In this document: one piece after another, positions 1 through 7,461 of the stretch | Numbering within the stretch: position 1 is the first letter of the stretch | Layout: every line of letters starts with the position of its first letter | Source: Marinospirillum sp. | Lineage (GTDB): Bacteria > Pseudomonadota > Gammaproteobacteria > Pseudomonadales > Halomonadaceae | Assembly (NCBI RefSeq): GCF_014859565.1 | Contig: NZ_JACUUA010000072.1 | Span: forward strand, 1 to 15,042 | Length of the DNA: 15,042 bases | Direction: 5' to 3' | Program-made: the position numbers and the translations under genes | Notes under the pieces: generated by a model | Told to the model about the DNA's origin: nothing | Seen by the model: only the letters and a program-made list of their open reading frames with translations | Database searches by the model: none

Positions 1-66
1 AACGCTGCCAAGAACCTTCTCGCGCTCGGGCATGAGCGTCCTGTAGAGGGAATCTCCGCCCTTTAG
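1..66 (+). CDS. tnpB: TnpB (OrfB) RNA-guided nuclease of an IS200/IS605-type element, 3' end only
   Basis: The window opens inside a reading frame that encodes NAAKNLLALGHERPVEGISAL and stops at TAG (64-66). NAAKN followed by a short GHxRPVEG-like tail is the characteristic C-terminus of TnpB/OrfB, just after the last catalytic Asp of the RuvC-like domain (the DxNAAxN motif; the Asp itself lies outside the window). TnpB is known to be an RNA-guided DNA endonuclease encoded by IS200/IS605 and IS1341-group elements. The stop codon falls inside the element's right-end hairpin, which is the usual arrangement. Only 21 codons are visible, so whether the rest of the gene is intact, or has a TnpA partner, cannot be said. 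The family call rests on this short but distinctive tail and the adjoining end structure. Confidence 0.8.
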   Translation, partial: NAAKNLLALGHERPVEGISAL

Positions 67-83
67 GGCGGGGAGGATGTCAA
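54..83 (+). mobile_element. Right end of IS200/IS605 (IS1341-group) element with subterminal hairpin
   Basis: An 8-bp stem pairs 54-61 with 66-73 around a TTTA loop (one T-G wobble). It is followed by GAGGATGTCAA, which I recognise as the common right terminus of IS1341-group elements. By knowledge of the family, this hairpin region forms the 3' part of the omega-RNA scaffold, and the element ends at or near position 83. The left end and any TnpA lie outside the window. No terminal inverted repeats or target duplication are expected for this family. Confidence 0.7.
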
Positions 84-187
84 AGATTAGCCCTAAGGTC
101 ACTGGAAAAGCTGGGATTTGGTTCCAGCCAGAAATTTTGTCACAGATTTTGTCACAATTTGCCACAAGGGGATTTTTCGAGCAGGCA
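84..187. other. Flank between the IS end and the tRNA terminator, with short tandem repeats
   Basis: No recognisable gene is present. The stretch contains tandem copies of ATTTTGTCACAG/A (134-145 and 146-157) and a degenerate third copy, TTTGCCACAA (158-167). The frame used by TnpB stays open after its TAG until TAA at 188-190, and an ATG at 77 would give a 37-residue peptide containing ILSQILSQF. I do not recognise that peptide and cannot claim it is translated. It could be the remnant tail of a gene interrupted by the insertion. By the family's rules, the first ~16-20 bases of this flank would be the guide portion of the omega-RNA. Confidence 0.4.
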
Positions 188-223
188 TAAAAAAGGCAGA
201 TCAACTAAGTCATTGATCTGCCT
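188..223 (-). terminator. Rho-independent terminator of the tRNA-fMet transcript
   Basis: A perfect 11-bp stem pairs 194-204 with 213-223 around an 8-base loop. On the minus strand it is followed by a run of six T (complement of 189-194). It starts 10 bases past the CCA end of the tRNA gene, so it fits as the 3' terminator of a single-gene tRNA transcript. Confidence 0.88.
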
Positions 224-233
224 CTATTTATTT

Positions 234-310
<77 letters not shown>

Positions 311-323
311 TCAGAAGTTTGCT

Positions 324-351
324 ATTATATACAGATAAGGGTGGTTGTCAA
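324..351 (-). promoter_or_regulatory. Sigma-70 promoter of the tRNA-fMet gene
   Basis: On the minus strand there is a consensus -35 TTGACA (351-346), a 16-base spacer and a consensus -10 TATAAT (329-324). Transcription would start near 317, about 6-7 bases before the mature tRNA 5' end. Two perfect hexamers fit a highly expressed stable RNA gene. Confidence 0.85.
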
Positions 352-528
352 CACTCGACTAAAAAATGTTTGCATAAATATATCAAGCGTGTAGTTTTAT
401 GTGTAGGAGTCAGAAAAGTGCAACGAAATAACAATAAAGTATTTGGCTATTGCCAGCATAATAAAAGAGGTCATGCAGGTTTTTTCAGGTCCGGTGAGTA
501 GCCGGAAAATCAACAGAGGGAGTTTGCT

Positions 529-1266
529 ATGCAAAAACGTGTAGCCTGGGTCACCGGTGGCACCGGTGGTATCGGTACGGCAATCTGCAGGGGGCTGGCT
601 GATGCCGGTTACCAGGTAGTTGCCGGTTATTCCAATGCGGAGAAGGCTAAAGCCTGGCAAGAGGAGCAGAAGGCTGCGGGTTATGATCTGGCGATCAGTC
701 ATGCTGATATTGCGGATTTTGATTCTGTGCGTAAAAGCTTCGAGGAAATCCAGCAGCAGTTTGGCGCGGTTTCTGTTCTGGTCAATAACGCGGGTATCAC
801 CCGTGACGGCATGTTAAAGAAGATGCAGCCGGATCAGTGGCGCGATGTGCTCAGTACTAATCTGGATAGTGTGTTTAACACCTCCAAGGCGTGTCTGGAT
901 GCGATGCTGGAGCAGCAGTATGGTCGCATCATCAATATCTCTTCCATTAATGGTGAGAAGGGTCAGATGGGGCAAACCAACTATTCTGCTGCTAAAGCAG
1001 GTATGCATGGTTTCACCAAGGCTCTGGCGCAGGAAACCGCCCGCAAGGGTATTACGGTGAATACCATTTCACCGGGTTATATTGCCACGGATATGATCAT
1101 GAAAATCGAAGAGAAGATTCGTGAATCCATTCGTGCGCAGATTCCTGTTGGGCGTTTTGGTGAGCCGGAAGATATTGCGCGTTTGGTGGTGTTCCTGGCT
1201 GATGAGGCGTCCAGCTTTATCACGGGTGCTAACATCTCCGCCAATGGCGGTCAGTTCATGCACTGA
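529..1266 (+). CDS. phaB: Acetoacetyl-CoA reductase (PhaB), NADPH-dependent
   Basis: This 245-residue short-chain dehydrogenase/reductase reduces acetoacetyl-CoA to (R)-3-hydroxybutyryl-CoA, the precursor of polyhydroxybutyrate, in the cytoplasm. The nucleotide-binding glycine motif TGGTGGIG is at residues 9-16, NNAG at 86-89, and the catalytic set is N111, S139, Y152 and K156 (YSAAK). The segments NGEKGQMGQTNYSAAKAGMH and SPGYIATDM match PhaB of Ralstonia type better than FabG. Length is normal. The ATG is preceded by AGAGGGAG at 515-522 with 6-base spacing. The gene is monocistronic here: no phaA or phaC is in view, and a strong terminator follows. The 218-base upstream region shows no convincing sigma-70 promoter. 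FabG (3-oxoacyl-ACP reductase) is the main alternative, less likely given the PhaB-type loop after the catalytic Ser. Confidence 0.92.
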   Translation: MQKRVAWVTGGTGGIGTAICRGLADAGYQVVAGYSNAEKAKAWQEEQKAAGYDLAISHADIADFDSVRKSFEEIQQQFGAVSVLVNNAGITRDGMLKKMQPDQWRDVLSTNLDSVFNTSKACLDAMLEQQYGRIINISSINGEKGQMGQTNYSAAKAGMHGFTKALAQETARKGITVNTISPGYIATDMIMKIEEKIRESIRAQIPVGRFGEPEDIARLVVFLADEASSFITGANISANGGQFMH

Positions 1267-1280
1267 TCCATTAAGTTGAC

Positions 1281-1317
1281 AAAGAACCCCTCAGGAAACT
1301 GGGGGGTTCTTTTTTTT
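1281..1317 (+). terminator. Rho-independent terminator of phaB
   Basis: A stem of about 13-14 bp (1281-1294 with 1299-1312, one T-G wobble) closes on a GAAA tetraloop and runs into eight T (1310-1317). It lies 15 bases past the phaB stop. It also lies just beyond the stop of the convergent DUF349 gene (1327). The minus-strand side has only a poor T tract, so it is mainly a plus-strand terminator. Confidence 0.93.
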
Positions 1318-1326
1318 GGGGAGGGG

Positions 1327-4014
1327 TTATTCACCGATATAATAACGGATGCTGTCCATCAGACGTTGGCCGTTAACACCCTGCTTGCTGCCGCCAATCT
1401 GTTGCCACTGATCCAGCAGTTGCAGTATTTCACCCTGCATATTAGCTTCATCCACAACACCCAGTCCGGTGTTCATCCGCTCTATCTGCAGTTCCAGTTT
1501 CAGTTGCTGGTCTTCTTCCGGCAGGGGTTGTCCTGTCAGTAGATCCAGTTGTACCAGCAGGCGACGAGCGAAGTTGTTGTCGCTGGGTTCACCTTCCGCT
1601 GGTAGTTGCTGGATTTTTTCCTGCAGCAGGTGTGCGCTGCCCTGGCGTTGTTGCTGTTGTTGCAGTTGGCTGATTTCTGCGGCCAGTTGATCCAGTTGTT
1701 GTTGCCAGATCTCCTGCTCTTTGCGCGGCACATTACGCAAACCAGCGGCGGCACGGTGGAGTTTGACTGCGGTATTCAAATCTTTTGTCTGAATGGCGGC
1801 TTGTGCTTGTTGCAGTTGTTCGCTGGCAACCTCAAACCGCTGCTGACGTTCCTGCTGGCGGGTTTTGCGCTGTTGATCGCGCAGTTCAAACAGTGCATCA
1901 CAAAGGCTGCGGAATTCTTTCCAGAGTTGATGTTCCAGGCTGCCCGGTGCAGTACCGGCTGTACGCCAGTCCTGTTGTAATTGTTTGCTGATTTCTGTGG
2001 CTTCCTGCAGGTTGTCACTCTCCAGCAGGTTTCTGGCGGCATCAATCAAGGCGCGTTTTTGTTCCGCATGAGACTGACGCAGCAGTTGCAGCTGTTCCTT
2101 GATGGGGTTGAGTGCCAGCTGAAAACGATCTGCCAGGCGTTTGCCTTCTGCACGATTAACGGGATTAAAGCGCCGCCATTCGTCATGGATTTTGCTCAGT
2201 AATTCATCCAGCGCGGTTTCTGTCATGTCGCGGTGGGTTCCCGCCGCTGTCAGTTGCTCCAGCTCATTGCAGATGATGGCGCGTTGTTGCTGGTTGTATT
2301 CACGGGCTTTGGATTGGCTGGCAAACCAGGCTTTGCAGGGTTCATAGGCCAGATCGGCAGCCTGTTTAAATCGATCCCACAGGGGTTTGTTGGCGGCAGC
2401 AGAACCAAGAGCCTGCCATTCCTGTTGTAATGCTTGAATTTTGTCAGCTTTTACCTGGGCTTCCATGCGTTCGTCTGCAGCCAGTATTTCCATCTGTTCA
2501 CACAGCTGTTCTCTTTTGGGTGCTGCAGCAAAACCTTGCCAGTCTTTTAACTCGGCCAGTTGTGCACTCAGGCTGCGGTAACGGGTAGTCAAGATATGGT
2601 TGCCGGGCAGCTTGTCAGCGGCGGCCTGCAGTTGCTGGTGCAGTTTCAGGGCATCACGACTCTGGCCGGCGTTCAGCAGTTGTTCCAGCTGCTGTAATTG
2701 TTTGTCCAGCATCTGGGTGTTGATTGCGGGTGCAGCGGCAGCCACTTGCTGAGCTTTGCGCTGCTGGATTTGTAATTCACGCGCCGAACTCAGGATTTCC
2801 TGCGCACGCACCAATGTGGCTGGAGGGGTCAGCTCATCCGGCCAGTTAAGCGGTTGCAGCAGTTCTTGTAACGCATCCAGCTGGGTGTTTTCTTCGCTGA
2901 CACTTTGCAGCAGTTGTTCCAGCGTTGGTTGCAGTTGTTGCCATTGAGCCACGGCTTGCAGCAGGGTGTTGGCTTGGGTAAATCGCTGCTGAAAGCTTTG
3001 CTGCTGCTGGGATTTGGCCGGGTGTTGCTGCAAGGTTTGTTGCCATTGGTCGTGCAGGCTTTGCAGGTGATCACTGGTGACTGTCAGTGGTGTTTCTGCT
3101 TGCAGCTGCTGGATCAGATCATCCAGTTGTTGTTGCAGTTGCTGGCGGTTTTCTTCTGCAGCCAGCTGCTGGGCGATCACAGCCAGACGCTCGGCTTCAG
3201 CTGCTTGTAATTGCTGAATAAACGCTTCAGCACGCTGGTAGAGTTGATCAAAGCGCTGTTGCAGCTCTTCAGCTTTTGCCAGATCTAGGCTTTGCCATTG
3301 TTTGGTGAGGTGTTCCAGGCGTGCAGCAAAGAGTTTTTCATCACGGCCATCCACCAGCCGCTGTAACTGCTCCAGCAGCTTATGGCGTTGTTCCAGTGCA
3401 TCGGCTTCAGCCTGAGCAGCGGCACGGTAAGCATTCAGTCGGTCACGCGCCAGTCGCTGTACCCGTTTGTCACCCTGAGCGTTGCGCAGCAGTTTTTCCA
3501 GTGTGGTTTCACTGCTGAGGGTTTCAGCGGCCTGCAGGCGCACTTTGGCAAGCGTGTTGCCCAGCGCAATATCCAGCCAGTGTTCTTCATCTGCTTGCAG
3601 TTGTTGCAGCAGGTTCAGGCGCAGCTCGATGGGTTCAGCGGTGCGGATTAACTCCAACTGCAGCGGAGTGTGGTGTATCAGCGACACCAGATTCTGACGC
3701 TCGGCGGTGGTGTACTGGTGCTCACTGGCCAGCAGTATGGCTAGATGACGGCACAGGGTTTTAGCCAGTGCAGAGTCACTTTCCTGCTGATCGTTTAGTA
3801 GCTGAATCAGTGTTGATGTGTGAGGAAAAAGTTTCAGTGCGGATTCGAGCAGGGATACGTTTTGTTCCTGTCGCAGCCATTCCAGAAACGCGTTCTGGTG
3901 TTCTGCGTTTTCCAGTTGCAGGCGTTCCAGTGCCAGTAACCGGACATCGGGGTTCCGGTGTTCCAGGGTGGGTTTGAAAAAGAAAGGTGCGATTCTGATG
4001 AACAGCGAATTCAT
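1327..4014 (-). CDS. DUF349 domain-containing, glutamine-rich coiled-coil protein
   Basis: This is an 895-residue protein of unknown function. The N-terminus (FFFKPTLEHRNPDVRLLALERL) resembles the start of gammaproteobacterial DUF349 proteins and is followed by HEAT-like helical repeats to about residue 195. The rest is almost all helix with heptad character and very many glutamines: I count 22 Gln in about 100 residues around 207-306. At least three DUF349 repeats are visible near residues 500-565, 585-650 and 655-720, each with the family's Trp (W533, W613, W683) a few residues before a loop and then an (L)W/R-x-F helix. No signal peptide or membrane segment is seen, so it is probably cytoplasmic. 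I chose ATG at 4014-4012 because AAGGAT lies 12 bases upstream and the family N-terminus begins there; an in-frame TTG at 4038 would add eight residues. It is divergent from the phosphoketolase-like gene. Confidence 0.85.
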   Translation of the reverse strand: MNSLFIRIAPFFFKPTLEHRNPDVRLLALERLQLENAEHQNAFLEWLRQEQNVSLLESALKLFPHTSTLIQLLNDQQESDSALAKTLCRHLAILLASEHQYTTAERQNLVSLIHHTPLQLELIRTAEPIELRLNLLQQLQADEEHWLDIALGNTLAKVRLQAAETLSSETTLEKLLRNAQGDKRVQRLARDRLNAYRAAAQAEADALEQRHKLLEQLQRLVDGRDEKLFAARLEHLTKQWQSLDLAKAEELQQRFDQLYQRAEAFIQQLQAAEAERLAVIAQQLAAEENRQQLQQQLDDLIQQLQAETPLTVTSDHLQSLHDQWQQTLQQHPAKSQQQQSFQQRFTQANTLLQAVAQWQQLQPTLEQLLQSVSEENTQLDALQELLQPLNWPDELTPPATLVRAQEILSSARELQIQQRKAQQVAAAAPAINTQMLDKQLQQLEQLLNAGQSRDALKLHQQLQAAADKLPGNHILTTRYRSLSAQLAELKDWQGFAAAPKREQLCEQMEILAADERMEAQVKADKIQALQQEWQALGSAAANKPLWDRFKQAADLAYEPCKAWFASQSKAREYNQQQRAIICNELEQLTAAGTHRDMTETALDELLSKIHDEWRRFNPVNRAEGKRLADRFQLALNPIKEQLQLLRQSHAEQKRALIDAARNLLESDNLQEATEISKQLQQDWRTAGTAPGSLEHQLWKEFRSLCDALFELRDQQRKTRQQERQQRFEVASEQLQQAQAAIQTKDLNTAVKLHRAAAGLRNVPRKEQEIWQQQLDQLAAEISQLQQQQQRQGSAHLLQEKIQQLPAEGEPSDNNFARRLLVQLDLLTGQPLPEEDQQLKLELQIERMNTGLGVVDEANMQGEILQLLDQWQQIGGSKQGVNGQRLMDSIRYYIGE

Positions 4015-4195
4015 GACTTGAGGCGATCCTTGATACAAAAAATGATATAAAAAACAGATGACAAGTACAGGTGCAAAGCTGCGCCAGGACGCTTAGACTT
4101 AGGGTTCAAACCACTGATTTGCGAACAGCTGTTTATTCTATCAGATGAGCCGTTGGGTCGCGCAGTAATAAGTCGCAGTTAGCCAAGGAGTTTTT
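4015..4195. promoter_or_regulatory. Divergent intergenic region with RBS for the phosphoketolase-like gene
   Basis: About 180 bases separate the two divergent start codons and must hold both promoters, but I could not find a pair of good sigma-70 hexamers in either direction. A clear Shine-Dalgarno AAGGAG (4185-4190) sits 5 bases before the ATG at 4196. The minus-strand side has AAGGAT (4031-4026) for the DUF349 gene. A CTG-N10-CAG sequence lies at 4129-4144, but it is not strong enough to call a LexA site. Confidence 0.5.
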
Positions 4196-6643
4196 ATGAC
4201 TACTCATTTTTCTGTTGCCGCCAGTGAGCTGCCGCATATTGAGGAGCAGGCACGCCGGTTGCGCGAAAGTGATGCAGATTTTGCTGCCTGGGCAGAAGGT
4301 CAGGGTGTCATTCTGCATCAAGATCTGACCCAACTGCGCATAGCTACCCTGCTGGATGAGCTGGAATCGCGCGGTATGTCGCGTTCATTGATGCTGCAAC
4401 GGCTGGTGGCGGCAGATCGTCTGGCTAATGCCGCCATGTGGCTGGTGGTTCATGCCACCTATGCCAAACGAGTGGATGTGGATGGTCGCCCGTTGGATGC
4501 CAGTGATTTTAAAGCAGATCCACAAGGGCATACCGGCGGCTCATTGAACATGGTGCCGGCTTATGTTGGTTATCTGTTGGCAAATCTGCTGAGTGGTAAT
4601 ACCCGCAGCTGGCTGATGGAGCAGGGGCATTGTGTGGCCGCAATAGACAGCGTGAACCTGCTGCTGGGTAATCAGAAACAGCGCCATGCTGAAGCTTACC
4701 CTGAGTGGTCATCTGAAGTGTTAAGCCGTTTTGTGCAGGATTTTTATTCTTATGCGCTGGATAACAACGGCAAACCCGCTTCGCCGCTGGGCAGCCATGC
4801 CAACGTCAATACCGGCGGTGCAGTCAGTGAAGGAGGTTATCTGGGTTTCACTGCTTTGCAGTATGTTCATGCCAGTGAAAAAGACGAACGCCTGGTGGCA
4901 TTTTTATCCGATGGTGCTTTTGAAGAGCAACGCGGCAGTGATTGGGCACCTCTCTGGTGGCGTGCTGAAGATACCGGTTGGGTTGTGCCGGTGATGATTG
5001 CCAATGGTCGTCGTATTGATCAACGCTCCACCATGATGCTGGAAGGCGGAGCCGACTGGTTTGCTGCACATTTAAAACACCATGGTTTTGAGCCCAGTGT
5101 GATCGACGGACGTGATCCGGCAGCTTTTGCCTGGGGTATTTTGATGGGTGAGCAGTGGCTGCAGGATGAGGCCGCTGAAATTCAGCGCGGTCAGCGTCAG
5201 TATCCAGCGCGTTTGCCTTACCTGATTGCGGAAGCACCCAAGGGTTATGGTTTTGCCGGCGCAGGCACTAATCGTGCACACGGTACACCGCTGCCGGGCA
5301 ATCCAACGCGGGATATGGAATCCCTGCGTTTATTTAATGAAGGTGCGGCACGTTTGTGGCAAGCACCCGAGGCACTGCAATCAGCCGTGGCCTGTTTTCA
5401 ACAGCATCAGCAACAACAACGCCCGCAGGAAAAAGATCACCCACTGGCAACCCGGCAGGTTGCAAATCCGGTGATTCCAGAAACACCCTGGGTGGAGCAA
5501 GGCGTGCAGCATTCACCCATGTCGGCGGTGGATGTGGCCTTTTGTGCATTGGTAAAAGCCAACCCGAAACTAAAAGTGCGGGTGGGTAATCCGGATGAAA
5601 TTTCCAGCAATAACATGAGCCTGACATTGGCAAAACTGAAGCACAGGGTAACCCAACCGGAGTTTTCTCAGGATGAAAGCCTGGATGGTGCGGTGATTAC
5701 GGCACTCAATGAGGAGGCCGTGGTCAGTGCAGCGCTGGCAAACAAAGGTGGATTGAATTTAGCCGTGTCTTATGAAGCTTTTTCTGTAAAAATGCTGGGT
5801 GCACTGCGGCAAGAAATCATTTTTTCACGTCATCAACGTGAAGCGGGCGAGCAACCGGGCTGGCGCTCAGTACCGATTATTTCCAGTTCTCATTTGTGGG
5901 AAAATGGTAAAAATGAACAGTCGCATCAGGATTCTACCCTAGCGGAAGCCCTGCTGGGTGAAATGAGTGATGTGGCACGGGTGATCTTCCCGGCTGATGC
6001 CAACTCAGCTGCTGCTGCTTTGCTGGATGTGTATCGCCACTGTGGGCAGATTGCCAATCTGGTGATTCCAAAACGCGCCTTGCCGGTGAGCCTGACACCG
6101 GAGCAGTCAACTCAGTTGGTGAATGAAGGTGCCTTATGTGTGGCGGGTGATCCTGCGGCTCCCCTGCAGCTGGTTGCCATCGGTGCTTATCAGTTGCAGC
6201 AGGCCTTAAAAGCTTGGCAGCGTTTGCAGCAACGCCAGGTGAATGCCTCACTGATTTATATGCAGGAGCCGGGGCGCTTTCGTGCGCCACGGGACACCTA
6301 TGAAGCTGATTGGCTGGCAACTGCGGCACAACGTAATGCCTTGTTTCCGGCTAGTGTCAGCACACGGGTGTTTCTGACCCACATCCGCCCGGAAGTTTTG
6401 CTGGGGCATTTGCGCCCGCTGGATCTGGGTGTGGATAAAACAGCGGCTTTGGGTTATATCAATCGGGGTGGCACGCTGGATGTGCACGGACTGTTACTGG
6501 CTAATCGGTGCAGCTGGGCGCACCTGCTGGAAAAACTGGCAAAGTTGTCCGGTTATTTGATAAAAGACTGGCTGACAGCAGCAGAATATGCTGCACTGCA
6601 AGGTGATGTGCCGCTGACTGATTTATTACCGCTGGCACGTTAA
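4196..6643 (+). CDS. Thiamine-diphosphate enzyme of the phosphoketolase/transketolase superfamily, reaction unsure
   Basis: This 815-residue cytoplasmic protein keeps the phosphoketolase (XFP) layout but is diverged. The N-terminal ThDP domain shows GHTGGS (111-116), EQGH (142-145), HANVNTGGAVSEGG (201-214) and a pyrophosphate/metal motif beginning SDG (238-240) and ending IANG (268-271). PKGYGFAG (348-355) and RAHGTPLPGNP (360-370) match XFP landmarks. The middle pyrimidine-binding domain shows VGNPDEISSN (463-472, XFP has FGPDETASN), an EE pair at 506-507, SYEAF (525-529), SHQDS (576-580) and PADAN (599-603). The His-bearing GHWGTTPG segment of true phosphoketolases is replaced by the transketolase-like GHTGGS segment, so acetyl-phosphate production should not be assumed. 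Some homologues carry the label xylulose 5-phosphate 3-epimerase, as I recall; I do not consider that reaction established. The RBS is AAGGAG at 4185-4190. No terminator separates it from minC. Confidence 0.8.
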   Translation: MTTHFSVAASELPHIEEQARRLRESDADFAAWAEGQGVILHQDLTQLRIATLLDELESRGMSRSLMLQRLVAADRLANAAMWLVVHATYAKRVDVDGRPLDASDFKADPQGHTGGSLNMVPAYVGYLLANLLSGNTRSWLMEQGHCVAAIDSVNLLLGNQKQRHAEAYPEWSSEVLSRFVQDFYSYALDNNGKPASPLGSHANVNTGGAVSEGGYLGFTALQYVHASEKDERLVAFLSDGAFEEQRGSDWAPLWWRAEDTGWVVPVMIANGRRIDQRSTMMLEGGADWFAAHLKHHGFEPSVIDGRDPAAFAWGILMGEQWLQDEAAEIQRGQRQYPARLPYLIAEAPKGYGFAGAGTNRAHGTPLPGNPTRDMESLRLFNEGAARLWQAPEALQSAVACFQQHQQQQRPQEKDHPLATRQVANPVIPETPWVEQGVQHSPMSAVDVAFCALVKANPKLKVRVGNPDEISSNNMSLTLAKLKHRVTQPEFSQDESLDGAVITALNEEAVVSAALANKGGLNLAVSYEAFSVKMLGALRQEIIFSRHQREAGEQPGWRSVPIISSSHLWENGKNEQSHQDSTLAEALLGEMSDVARVIFPADANSAAAALLDVYRHCGQIANLVIPKRALPVSLTPEQSTQLVNEGALCVAGDPAAPLQLVAIGAYQLQQALKAWQRLQQRQVNASLIYMQEPGRFRAPRDTYEADWLATAAQRNALFPASVSTRVFLTHIRPEVLLGHLRPLDLGVDKTAALGYINRGGTLDVHGLLLANRCSWAHLLEKLAKLSGYLIKDWLTAAEYAALQGDVPLTDLLPLAR

Positions 6644-6717
6644 TTTTTTGTTCAGTTGGTTGATGCTTCAAAATTGATAATTTCTGTTACATTGCGCTTG
6701 GCGGCTTGGGAGAAAAT

Positions 6718-7413
6718 ATGCAGAAATCCGCTCAAACCGGTCTGAATCTGATTTCTGTACCGGTCAGAATCAAAGGAACCTTTCTGCCTGCAACATTACT
6801 GCAGCCGGTTACTGCACAGTTGTTGCACCTGCGCTCTGGGCTGGAACAGCGTTTGAAGGAAGGGGCTGCCAGTTTGCTGTGTTCTGCTCCGGTGGTGCTG
6901 GATTTGTCTCAGTTACCGGATGCATTGGATTTTCAGGGTCTGCTGGTGATGTGTCGTGAGCTGCAAATACAGCTGGTGGCTGTGCGTACCAACCAGCCGG
7001 AGTTGCAGCAGCAAGCTCAGGCTGCAGGGCTGGTGGCATTAAATGAAGTGGAACGTGCAGCACCGGCAGCCAATCAGGAAAGCCTGCCGCGTACCCGTGT
7101 TCACGAGGGTCCTGTGCGGGGTGGTCAGCAGATTCTTTGTGAGACAGGGGATGTGATTATTCTGGGTTCGGTTAACCCCGGTGCAGAAGTTTTGGCATCG
7201 GGTCATATTCATGTTTACGGCAAACTGCTGGGCAGGGTTCTGGCAGGAATACACGGGGATCAACAGGCACGAATTTTTGCACATCAACTAAATGCTGAAC
7301 TGCTGGCTATTGCCGGATGTTATCTGACGGGGCAGGCTGCCATGCTTTCTGCCACCGAAAGTCCGGTGTGTATTGAGCTGGTAGAAAACAAGTTACAGTG
7401 CCGGTGTTGTTGA
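6718..7413 (+). CDS. minC: Septum-site determining protein MinC
   Basis: This 231-residue inhibitor of FtsZ assembly is recruited to the membrane by MinD to block division at the poles. Residues 1 to about 105 form the FtsZ-binding N domain (VPVRIKGTFLP, then VVLDLSQLPD). A variable linker follows. The C-terminal beta-helix that binds MinD begins near RTRVHEGPVRGGQQI, with GSVNPGAEVLASGHIHVYG and GRVLAGIHGD typical of the family. I chose the ATG at 6718 because GGGAG (6708-6712) is 5 bases upstream; an in-frame TTG at 6706 overlaps that site. The final residues, LQCRCC, are odd: MinC normally ends in a hydrophobic strand such as LVENALTVQPLN of E. coli, and a plus-one frame here reads TVPVLLI before TGA at 7416-7418. 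A single missing base near 7395 would explain this. Confidence 0.93.
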   Translation: MQKSAQTGLNLISVPVRIKGTFLPATLLQPVTAQLLHLRSGLEQRLKEGAASLLCSAPVVLDLSQLPDALDFQGLLVMCRELQIQLVAVRTNQPELQQQAQAAGLVALNEVERAAPAANQESLPRTRVHEGPVRGGQQILCETGDVIILGSVNPGAEVLASGHIHVYGKLLGRVLAGIHGDQQARIFAHQLNAELLAIAGCYLTGQAAMLSATESPVCIELVENKLQCRCC

Positions 7414-7461
7414 TCTGATCAGTTTTTAGTTTGCAGCAGGGAAAAAAGGAAGGGTAGTCGC

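Noticed and set aside
490..506. TCCGG-N7-CCGGA inverted repeat before phaB
   Set aside because: The stem is only five bases with no second site or known regulator, so it is too weak to call an operator.
397..702. A 101-codon minus-strand frame across the phaB start
   Set aside because: It overlaps the conserved phaB nucleotide-binding region antisense and has no family resemblance or ribosome site.
1600..3400. Dense CAG/TTG-type triplet repetition, considered as a DNA repeat or CRISPR-like array
   Set aside because: It is explained by glutamine and leucine codons of the coiled-coil DUF349 protein; there is no constant repeat-spacer period.
4015..4038. TTG start at 4038 for the DUF349 protein
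   Set aside because: The ATG at 4014 matches the family N-terminus and has AAGGAT upstream; the extra eight residues look non-coding.
4129..4144. CTG-N10-CAG sequence upstream of the phosphoketolase-like gene, resembling a LexA box
   Set aside because: The inner right half is TCAG instead of ACAG, and a CTG-N10-CAG match is expected several times by chance in 15 kb. No SOS gene starts here.
4848..5237. A 129-codon open frame on the minus strand inside the phosphoketolase-like gene
   Set aside because: It lies wholly within a well-supported gene, shows no recognisable domain and has the composition of an antisense shadow. The same applies to the long minus-strand frames at 5934-6329 and 8477-9100.
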